64,000 bases of DNA from Hedera helix (Eukaryota; Streptophyta; Magnoliopsida; Apiales; Araliaceae). The notes below the pieces were generated by a model, which saw only the letters and a list, made by a program, of their open reading frames with translations, searched no databases and was not told the origin of the DNA. The stretch lies in NCBI GenBank assembly GCA_947179155.2, contig OX359286.1, positions 38,826,664-38,890,663 of the forward strand, in the 5' to 3' direction. Of the stretch, positions 1-8,749 are shown piece after piece (position 1 is the first letter of the stretch; every line of letters starts with the position of its first letter). A program made the translations under genes and the position numbers.

Positions 1-150
1 TCAGAGCCTTAAGTTTCTGGTTCTAAAACCTCATCAATCCTAAAGAACTAAGCTTCTGCTCCATCAGCTAACTATTGTCTTTAAGCTGGTTCATTGCCAT
101 GTGATACGATCATACGTGCAGCTTGAGCATTATGATTCCCAGGTTGGGCT

Positions 151-279
151 GTGTTTGTGAGTCTTCTTTCCGAGGGAAGGGATGGGAAAGGAAAGTTTTT
201 TCCAACTTTTGTTGGAAAGAAGGATGAACTTTCCTTTCCTATCTCTTCTCTTCCCCTCAAAATAAAACTCACAAACAGG
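151..279. mobile_element. Small MITE-like element
   Basis: A perfect 11-bp terminal inverted repeat (TGTTTGTGAGT at 152-162, its complement at 267-277) bounds about 129 bp. The interior is partly self-complementary (purine- and pyrimidine-rich halves around 190-235). A GGGCT pentamer sits on both sides (146-150 and 280-284) and may be the target-site duplication. There is no coding capacity; open frames crossing it are accidental. The superfamily cannot be assigned. Confidence 0.5.
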
Positions 280-785
280 GGGCTAATGTGGCATAAGAAT
301 ACCTCCTTCCTGCGTCACCTAGTCTGGAAATGACTATAGCTTGAGATCAATCTGATTGATCTTTTCCTTATGGTAGGTGGATGGCTTGTGTTTCTTGCGT
401 AACCCGATAGAGATATTCCCCTCGCTCTTCTCTCATTAAAAGTTTGTTGCATAACCGGATAGGGATGCTTGGATGAATGATTGCAGTACATTGAATAACA
501 AGCACTCCTATTTTAAATAATCAACGCGGAAACATTATGCAATAATTTTAAGATAAGAAAACTCAAATAATGTTGTGTGAACATTATTACTGTATTTTGA
601 ATCTTATGCAATTTACACACACACGTACTATTCTAGTTTCATTTACTTCATCTTAATCTTTTTCTTAATGTGTTGTCTCATCTGAACTAAATCTTGGTTC
701 TGGCCCGCATTGACTAGGTATATTCTATCAGCATTTGGTGATCTTGTATCCCTGTCTTAGTTTTATCAATAAACGGTGTTGGTAA

Positions 786-1170
786 GTTACCGCTTAATAA
801 TCATCCAGCCACTACAACTGCAATTAGCATGCTCCTTGCACTCCTTCAGAATAAGAATCCGGATCCAGTAGCTCGATTCCTTGGGATCTCCAGTACTGTA
901 ATTTCCAAAAACTTTTGCAAACATTTTAAATAGCTTTCAATAGGGAATACAAGTGTGTCAATGAATTATTTGTTTTATTCAACTATTTTTGATCTTTCCA
1001 TCGTATATAGACAGGAAGTGAACTGTGAACGGTATCATGGAATCCAGATGGCTTACCATGTAGCTCAACGGCTGATATGCTTGAAATACTCCAGCCAAGA
1101 TGAAGATTCCATTCGACAGGCACTGCAAACTCTAAAAGTATATTGCAAAATTTTCTATAAAGAAGTATAA
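786..1170 (+). other. Unidentified coding-like segments, possibly two exons or a gene relic
   Basis: Two stretches read like real protein. One at about 786-905 begins LNNHPATTTAISMLLALLQN. The other, at about 1,013-1,149, starts just after an AG acceptor-like site and contains NCERYHGIQMAYHVAQRL. Composition is more protein-like (balanced charge, helical pattern) than the surrounding AT-rich DNA, and both are on the plus strand. I do not recognise the family. A possible intron of about 100 bp separates them. No start codon or full gene structure is visible, so this may be a decayed gene fragment. Confidence 0.25.
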
Positions 1171-1320
1171 AGTCCGCAAAATATATAATTTTTCAGTATC
1201 AAAAGTAATTTACGTGAATTTGTTTATACATTACAAAACATAGTGAAGGATCATTTCGGCTTTTTTGGAAGGTGAAAATTCAACAAACAGGAAACATACC
1301 AATCTCCCACAATTTAAACT

Positions 1321-1669
1321 TTCCTAGTCATGATTAATCAGTGAACTTCCTATGAACTTGAGCGAAGAGACCATAGAATGGTACTACTGCTCGAAAGCCT
1401 AGGGCTACTACTGCTCGAAAGCCTAGGGCTAATAGCAAGACAGAGATTCGTGGAGAGATGTGCTATACTCTATTTTTATCCTCATTGTCCAATCCTTTTT
1501 ATGACACCAGTTACCATCAGATTGAATGAAAGGGATGACCAAAAAATGATAGCAAAGCTAAACAGATTCGAGATTCTCGATCAGATGAGCAGACAGGACA
1601 AGACGTACTACCAGAAAAGTAGACCTCAGATTTCCTAGTCATGATTAATCAGTGAACTTCCTATGAACT
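1321..1669. repeat. Direct repeat of 38 bp flanking a 273-bp segment
   Basis: An apparently identical 38-bp sequence starting TTCCTAGTCATGATTAATCA occurs at 1,321-1,358 and 1,632-1,669. The second copy is followed by a partial re-duplication (CTTCCTATGAACTCGATC). Between the copies, at 1,380-1,432, is a 24-bp tandem duplication containing TGCTCGAAAGCCTAGGG. This looks like local replication slippage or duplication. No gene is recognised. Confidence 0.6.
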
Positions 1670-1933
1670 CGATCTTCCTATGAACTCGATCGTCACCACA
1701 TCTACTGTCTTGCACACTACATAAATTCTCACACACAAAATAAAAACACTTGCACAAGTTCCATAAATCAAACACAATACCATAATTAAAGTACCTTAAT
1801 AATTCAAATCATTTTATAGAGGATATGATTCACAAATCTATGAAACCAAAATTACAACACTCTTTAGAAACTAACATGTTCTCCCAAACAAACAAAACAC
1901 CACAGGAAAAACCATGCAGCAAAGCCAACATAA

Positions 1934-3323
1934 TCATCGGTAGCGGCGGAGGGAGAGGGTGTTGTTCCTCTTCCAGGTTGCTCTGCGGGATGGCCGAGCC
2001 TTGTGGTTGAGGTGACCCTTTCCGCGTAAACCCCTGTATTTCTTTCCAGCAGAAGTGAGCCCACGTAGCTCTCTGTGCTTGTGAACAGGATTGCAGATCC
2101 AGTTGATCCTCGGGTCATTTCGGATGGTAGTATGTGCAGGATCAACCAAGATTACCTCAAAGTACTTGTAAGTTGAGTCCTAAGATCAAGGAAACTAGGG
2201 TGTAATAACCACAATTAAAGATTATATGAAAAAGAAAATAGAACAGAACAGAACACTCAACCAAGAGCTACCTCATTTATCCAGTATGAGTTGACAACTC
2301 TAAGACCACCCAACTTCCGACCAGCACGTTCCTCTGCGACTGATCGCTTGCTCCTCTGAAACTTCAGTTGAGTAACACCTTGATTTGTAGGTTTACCATA
2401 CACAATACCCTTGGAAACAGGCCTCTTTCGGCCACCTCGTTTGACACGAACACGGTAGACCACATAACCCTGTAAATAGTTTCATCAGTGTCATCATCTA
2501 TAAGGAGCAAGCACTAAAACATATCTTCTTAATAAGACCTTTGATTATCACCACAATAACATTAACTGAAAGATCTCGTTAGTGGAAGATAAGATAGTTA
2601 AATAGTGAAAAGATTACTACCAATGCCACGTCTAATAATGCATATACTCGATAAGAAACTTAAGTTTTCCACCATATCAATTACACAATTTACTTGGTCA
2701 TCTGCTTGATATTTGAGAAAACAAACTTGAAACAACAGTTAAAGAGTTACTCTAACTCCCTTTTCCAATAGTCCTTTTAATAAAATCTCTTATCTGAAAC
2801 ATTAAATTAGCTTAAAACAAATGCTTCATACTAGTATAAAATTAAGACCCAATGTATACCCAACGAACATTGGACAACATGTAACCCAAAGAAAGTTAAA
2901 GAAAGCCACAGCAAGCTCAAGGATCCATCATGATGTGACTAATTCTCAAGAGAACTAGAAAGAGAAAGTAGAAAAGGCGTATCATTGTCAAGAAATGTAT
3001 ACAATTTATTTAATATATATATATATATATCATCAAAGATAATCATCACAAACAAATAATAAAACTCAGTCAGAGCTAACAACTTTTTTTTTATATATAT
3101 TTTGAAAAGTAAACAATCCATTAAAAGAGCCAAAAAAGGGGGAGAATCCAAGTCCACACATAGTACACGGAAGACAATTAAATCCAACACTTCTTTCAGT
3201 CCTATATGAAATGGCAGAAATTACTAAATTACATGCATGATAAATCCAAGTTCTCAATACAAAAGATATGGGAAAAAATGACAAGAAAATACAAATAGAT
3301 AAAATAATAATGTAGATATAAAC

Positions 3324-3360
<37 letters not shown>

Positions 3361-3595
3361 CAATTCAGAAGCATTACTCATAAATAGCACATCTCTCTTA
3401 AATAACATACCTACCTAAAAACCCACTTAAAACGGCGTTGTATTGTGCATTGGCTGCTAATGTCACATTCTCTCTCTTATGACTGCTGATGTCACATTCT
3501 CTCTCTTATGCACAATACAACGCCATTTTGGGTGAATTTTTAAGTAAGCATGTTATTTAAAAGAAGTATGCAAAGAGTAATGTTTTTGAACCGGA

Positions 3596-3653
<58 letters not shown>

Positions 3654-4412
3654 TTCACATTTCATTTTAATAGAATGTCATAACTATTCCCCTTAATCAC
3701 ATGAGGTACATCAGCGACAAAAATCTCCCAACCCCCACCCTCACCCTCACCGCCTCACCCGATCAAGATGAATATGTTTCAAACTGAAGAAGCAATTCTG
3801 ATCTATAAGCTAACTAAAGGGGTCCATTTAGCAGATAAATAGTTAAACTATTCCTAATAAATTATATATCTTAACACGAGATTCATGTCAGTAAAATCAA
3901 GCAGCAGACATAAATCATTAATCCTAAATATAAAATACTTTCAAATCATCAAATGATATTTATAAAAATAAAACGTATTATATATAGATACAATATATAT
4001 AGATACAAAGTGACGTGCGTGTAAATGAGGAAGTCATTAATAAGTAACAAGCATTTCAGAGTGAAATTAGCCGAGATCATACCTGCTTGGCCTTGTAGCC
4101 GAGGCGACGAGCCTTATCGGGTCGGGTAGGGTGAGTGACCCGAACAATGGAAGGAAGTTGACGGTATTCCCAACACCTAACCCTCTGCAGAAACCTCATC
4201 ACATCCGATTGCTTCTTCCTCCATAGCTCCGACACGTACGTGTATGCCCCTTTTCATTATCCATAACATCACAAAATGTAAACACAAATAAATACACTTA
4301 TCTATCTATGTATACATCATATTAATCTAAATTCAACATTTAATTGTGAAATGGAAAACTCCATAGAAGAAGATTGATGAAGGTTGTACAGCAAAGTAGA
4401 GATAGTACCCAT
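1934..4412 (-). CDS. RPL15: 60S ribosomal protein L15 (eL15)
   Basis: A core protein of the cytosolic large ribosomal subunit, contacting 28S/5.8S rRNA. Four coding exons joined by GT-AG introns: 4,412-4,409, 4,249-4,083, 2,469-2,272 and 2,179-1,934. They give 204 residues, the normal eL15 length. The protein starts MGAYTYVSELWRKKQSDVM, has the highly conserved block YGKPTNQGVTQLKFQRSKRS in exon 3, and ends in NNTLSLRRYR followed by a stop. The first coding exon holds only ATGG: the second codon is split by intron 1 and completed at 4,249. Intron 1 is about 160 bp, intron 2 about 1.6 kb (carrying microsatellites and a MITE), and intron 3 is 92 bp. All splice sites are GT-AG and phases agree, so the gene looks intact. 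A telo-box lies just upstream. Confidence 0.97.
3013..3030. repeat. Short (TA)n microsatellite in RPL15 intron 2
   Basis: Nine AT dinucleotides in a row, the first of three TA tracts inside the 1.6-kb second intron of RPL15. Confidence 0.9.
3356..3600. mobile_element. Foldback MITE inserted in a TA repeat, RPL15 intron 2
   Basis: Two arms of about 95-100 bp (about 3,358-3,455 and 3,508-3,598) are inverted repeats of each other with scattered mismatches; the best-conserved part is GGCGTTGTATTGTGCA in one arm and its complement in the other. The loop holds two near-identical copies of a block containing ATGTCACATTCTCTCTCTTA. Each outer end joins directly to a (TA)n tract, as expected for TA-target insertion (Tc1/mariner-like or related). 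There is no coding capacity. Confidence 0.7.
3599..3650. repeat. (TA)26 microsatellite
   Basis: About 52 bp of uninterrupted TA repeat immediately outside the right end of the intronic MITE. A similar tract of about 30 bp (about 3,327-3,357) lies outside its left end. Confidence 0.95.
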
Positions 4413-4475
4413 TGGATCAGAGCTGCTGCTACTTCCAGGCTCCGCAGCTGAAGAACGAAAAAAACCACTACAATA

Positions 4476-4484
4476 TTAGGGTTT
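4476..4484 (-). promoter_or_regulatory. Telo-box upstream of RPL15
   Basis: On the minus strand this reads AAACCCTAA, the telo-box typical of plant ribosomal-protein and translation-machinery promoters. It lies 64 bp upstream of the RPL15 ATG, near the expected transcription start or in the 5' leader. That it works as a promoter element is inferred from position and family precedent. Confidence 0.55.
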
Positions 4485-6838
4485 GTGGAGAATCCCTACG
4501 TATGTAACGGAGGGTATGTCTTTTAATCCTAACCGTCCGCTTGTGCGTAAGTAACACTTCATCGTGAGATCTTGTACCAACTGCCGTTACGTTGCGTTAT
4601 TTTTTCAAAAAGCCCTGATGATACGTCGTCGTTTTTGACGGGTAATTTTGAGTACATATTATACCGAGACAAAAAAATAAAAAATAAAAAGGCAAAGGGG
4701 TTGCATTTAGTTGCAATTGTTATAAAATGGGCTAGAAAAAGAATGGGAGAAGAAGAATCTTCAACAAGATCAATTATTTTTTCAAAAAATTATAAATGAA
4801 TTGTAACTTCTTATAACTGGCTTGAATTTTATTTTTTATTTTTTTATAATAGGTTATTATTATTATTTCTAATACATAGACATTGACAAAATACATCTTA
4901 TATAAATCAGGAGAGTCGAAGCCCATAAAAATACAAGTAGATTGATCACATGACTAATCTCGGTTAAAAATTCACCACAGTTTAAAAAAAAGAACAAAGT
5001 TGTAAAACCCAAAAACTTTAAAGAGCACAATTCAAAAAGTTAATACTTTTAAGACAAGATCGGAATTTTGTGAAACTTGGAGGGTTAATTTTGCAGTTTG
5101 CCCAAAATATAATACAATAATGTACTCCCAGTTTACAAGAGGTTATTAGGTAAGAGCACCAACTATAATGTTATGATTTCAGGCTCCAGAAACACTTTAT
5201 GAAGCTAAATTTAATTATAGCAATTATAACATTAACATCCATAATCTTCCTAATTAGCTAAGAGCCACAATAGCTGCCAATTTTAATACAACAATAAAGC
5301 AAGCACATAATTTAACCGCAAGTTGTAGTGGGTTCAAAATTCAGACTGATGATGAGATGCTTGCTTAAAACCCTCACAGCAGTCTCCTTTCTACGAGATG
5401 CAGAAAACAAAGACAACTGCAAAGAAATATCCCAAAAGTCAGTTTAATGAGCCAGAAGCATAAACCAGTGATTCCTAGTTTAATAATAAATTAGATCATG
5501 TTAAACTAGAATAGGAAACAAATAAACTTGGACGTTTTCTGTTCAACTGAGACGCATGGAATTTGATTATTGATAGAAGCCAAGTTCTGTAAACAATTCC
5601 ACTTGAACGCACATATATATGGGTATGTACACATAGCTATGCCACTCCTGCCAGACCAGCAACATTTGATCAAGTCCCTGTCCTCTCAAATCTCCCCAGC
5701 TACATTTTAGTGGCATAAATGGCATTGTACCAAATCTCTTAATTCGATGACAATATTTTTATCTTTTTCAGCAAGTGTTCATCTACACAGGTGCTGCTAC
5801 AGAACAATCTTCACAAGACCCAGTTGAGGACAACCTTATACTATGATGACTTGAGATGATGTAGAACAGCTAACCAGATGTTCCAATGAAGAACTGAGCT
5901 TTAGGTATTCTATCAAACTCATGCCTATGTGCTTCCAACATCCTTAAAATTTACCCACACCTTTAAATGCCAAGACGACATCACCAAGATTGAAAAGAAT
6001 GCCAAGTTATTAAGTGCCTCCTAGGACATTCACTTGGATCCATTAAACCACTTTAGGTTTCCCTATTATGCTTTTAGGTTCACCAGCTCTCTCCCTCTCT
6101 ACCTTAGATCATGTATATATAGAGTTGTCTATAAGGTTTGCATGCTTGTTGCACTATCCAACTATCTCCCTCCAATTTCCCTCTTTAGTTCTCTCCTTCT
6201 AGGTTCACCACCTCTCCATCCCTAACCTACAAAATAATGTGTATATCACATAATGTTCGAATGATATCTCCCTCCAACCATCTCTCTCCAATTTCCTTCG
6301 GAACAAGATTTTACACATGCAAGGACTTGAGAGCTCCCAATATAAAAATTTGTTGGTGCAATGAATGTTGAAATTTTTGCCATCACCCTCAAATTTATTA
6401 CTTTTGATCTCCAAACTTCCATATGAGTTGAATCAAGAATGCCCATCTTTCTTTTTTTATATCTAAATAATCTAATTTACATTCATTCCTGGTGAAAGAT
6501 CTTAGCTTTGAGATTTAGCTCGTGCTCTCTCACACTCAAGAAAATAATCATCGAGTTGAATTTTCAAAACACACTTCAATCAATAATTAAATTAATATAG
6601 TGCTTGATCAGTGATTAAAATTGTAACAAAATCAACTTTAAGAAAATATAGTGCTTGACCAATGATTAAAATTGTAACAAAATCAACTTTAAGAAGGAAG
6701 CTTATTAGGTCATTTGCTTCTGTAACCATACCGATTCAGACTCAACTAAGCAGATCAAATTAACAAATTTTAATAACTACATACTAAAGCAGAGCTGCGT
6801 AGCAATTAAAGTGAATGGAATTATTGATACCTCATTTT
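4485..6838. other. Intergenic region between RPL15 and the LEUD-like pseudogene
   Basis: Mostly AT-rich DNA with no convincing gene. A short minus-strand stretch at about 5,342-5,417 reads LSLFSASRRKETAVRVLSKH after an AG acceptor-like site and could be a terminal exon or relic; I cannot assign it. At 6,150-6,300 are loose repeats of CTCCCTCCAATTTCC. Open frames here lack recognisable domains. Confidence 0.6.
6594..6700. repeat. Tandem duplication, about 51 bp x 2
   Basis: Two adjacent copies of a block beginning ATATAGTGCTTGA and ending in ATCAACTTTAAGAA, differing at about two positions. It lies about 140 bp from the pseudogene's 3' end. Probable slippage product. Confidence 0.75.
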
Positions 6839-7092
6839 CTAGAATGCCAGTGAAGGAATCATCCCAGTTTTTCTGTCATAGGCTAAAATACCACCCGCCT
6901 CAATAACGGGGCAGCGTCCCCAATGGGTTTCAACTTATACTCGTTTCCTGTTGTATGATCCATCAATAAGCTCTGTCCAAGCTCAATTGTAATCACATCT
7001 CCAGTCTTACACCCTTCACAAATCCTCACCACCGATTCCAAAGGATAAACCTCACCAGTAGCCACCAAATTCCTGAAAAATATCCTAGCATA
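6839..7092 (-). pseudogene. 3-isopropylmalate dehydratase small subunit (LEUD) fragment, frameshifted
   Basis: The reading frame from 7,092 matches the C-terminal third of the plant isopropylmalate isomerase small subunit (leucine biosynthesis in plastids; paralogues serve glucosinolate chain elongation). Visible family motifs are YARIFFRN, VATGEVYPLES, CKTGDV and HTTGNEYKLKPIGDA. Immediately upstream of YARIFF an in-frame stop replaces the expected N-terminal two thirds. After GDA, near 6,910-6,915, one base is missing relative to the family, and the remaining C-terminal similarity (ending KTGMIPSL) continues in another frame to a stop at 6,839. It therefore cannot encode an active subunit. 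Plant LEUD genes are, to my knowledge, intronless, so a processed copy and a truncated DNA duplication cannot be told apart. Confidence 0.85.
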
Positions 7093-7613
7093 CTAAAATC
7101 AAATTAAATAAAGTAAAATGGCCAAAACAATAATCAGCAGCAGGTTCATAAGAAAAGTTCACACAAAACTAGAGAGAAATTATTAGCATCAATTCTCTGA
7201 AGACAAATAAGTCCTGCAACCATTCCATGAAGGCAACTGGCACCGAGAAAGAGTAGCACCATTACAATTTGAAAAAGCCCGTATACAACTTCTCACTGCA
7301 GTAACAAATCAACTGAATTTGGGTAAGAGGTCTCTGCAATTGAAACAATAGCACAGCAATGTAAAGATGTGAGCCTGAAACTTCCAACAAGTTGAAGTCA
7401 AAAGCAACACGAAAGAAAATAGGCTGACAAGAGCTCCAAGAAACCTCACCTTGCCAAAGAGTATGATCATGAACAAGAAAAACAACTTAGATAAAAAGAA
7501 GAATACATGTAAAATTATATAAGTGGAAACTATTAAAATCAAGAGATCTTCAAATCTCGGCAGCTTTTGTTGGTGTCTAAATACTGTCACCACTAATACT
7601 TCATAAATATTGG

Positions 7614-7659
7614 TTTTTTTTTTTTTTTTTTTTTTTTTTTGGGGGGGGGGGGGGGGGGG
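7614..7659. repeat. Poly(T)27 followed by poly(G)19
   Basis: A run of 27 T passes directly into 19 G on the plus strand. Such a junction is unusual in plant intergenic DNA and could be a microsatellite, a G-quadruplex-forming tract or an assembly artefact. It underlies a proline/lysine-rich minus-strand frame that I do not consider a gene. Confidence 0.9.
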
Positions 7660-8749
7660 TAAGGTGTCATAATTTTTAAAAATCACATTTTCTTTGTATC
7701 TAATTTTCCATCAACCAAAAATGAACTTTTCTACAAATTTGCAATGTCGTGCATCTTTTCATACAAAATATTACAAGTACTAACATATTCCACATAAATT
7801 AATTACATTTTGCACTATAAGATTTTCTTTCTTTCTTTCTTTTTCCATTGCTTTTTCCCAGATAAGTAAAAGCAGTAGAAATTATTAAAAACTCTATTGT
7901 ATTCTATTGACTTAACACCATTGGCCAACACTCAGTGGAGATGAGAAACAAGTCAAGTCATATACCCATGCACAGCTAATATGTTTGTAGAATCATCATT
8001 TGTCTACATTGGCACCAAATTCCCTTTGCTAAAAATTTGAGTAGTTAATATTATTAATTACAACCAAACATAAGCTATGCTAGAGTAAATTATCAAAAAA
8101 TATAAATTATGCTAGAGTATATGGCATACACCCCCATCCAAAAAAGGAAAAAAAAGAAGAGATAATGTACAAGCATATAAAAGTAAGTTTATTTACTAGA
8201 AAAAATAATGTTGTGATGATAACAGAAGCAAAACTTGGATGACTAGAGATCAAATTGCCAACCTTCAAACCTATGATTTATCTTCAACAAATCAACTACC
8301 ATGTATGACATAAGTAACTTGATAATAACTTGGAAGTACTCAAATAAGATGAAGAAATATTGAACTATATATTAAAACTAACAATCAGGTCCATGACAAA
8401 ATTTCACGGGATCTCTCACATCCCACATCCCACACAATTTTTTTTTATTCCATTATTTAATGCCACGCAGACAGGTCTGCTTGCTTGGAAAATGAAAAAA
8501 AATACTTGTAGTAGACTAATGTCACTACTCTGCCGCATAATACTCGTTTGAGTTGGGATAAAAAAATACACAAGGTTTGTGGGGTTTTTGTGTACGGAAA
8601 TTCAGAATCCATGATTAAAATAATGTATCAAAATAATCACACCTTGACCAACTGAAGGACTCATTAGGAACCCTAGCATTTTAATACAAGGACATTGCCA
8701 TTGCCAATGCCAATCGACCATCTCATTTCATCTCAGCCATGAACTTCTC
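7660..8749. other. Intergenic DNA and probable SF1 3' UTR
   Basis: AT-rich, with no recognisable coding region. The last 150 bp or so next to 8,750 are expected to be the SF1 3' untranslated region. I see no repeats other than short simple tracts such as a TTTC run near 7,830. Confidence 0.6.

Noticed and set aside
81..272. Minus-strand 63-codon frame
   Set aside because: Runs through the small MITE at 151-279; the part outside is too short to support a gene.
3066..3374. Minus-strand frame with Tyr-Ile repeats (also 33,192-33,576)
   Set aside because: Produced by TA microsatellites. No protein-like composition outside the repeat.
7309..7686. Minus-strand 125-codon frame rich in Pro and Lys at the start
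   Set aside because: Begins in the poly(G)/poly(T) tract and has no domain; a simple-sequence artefact.
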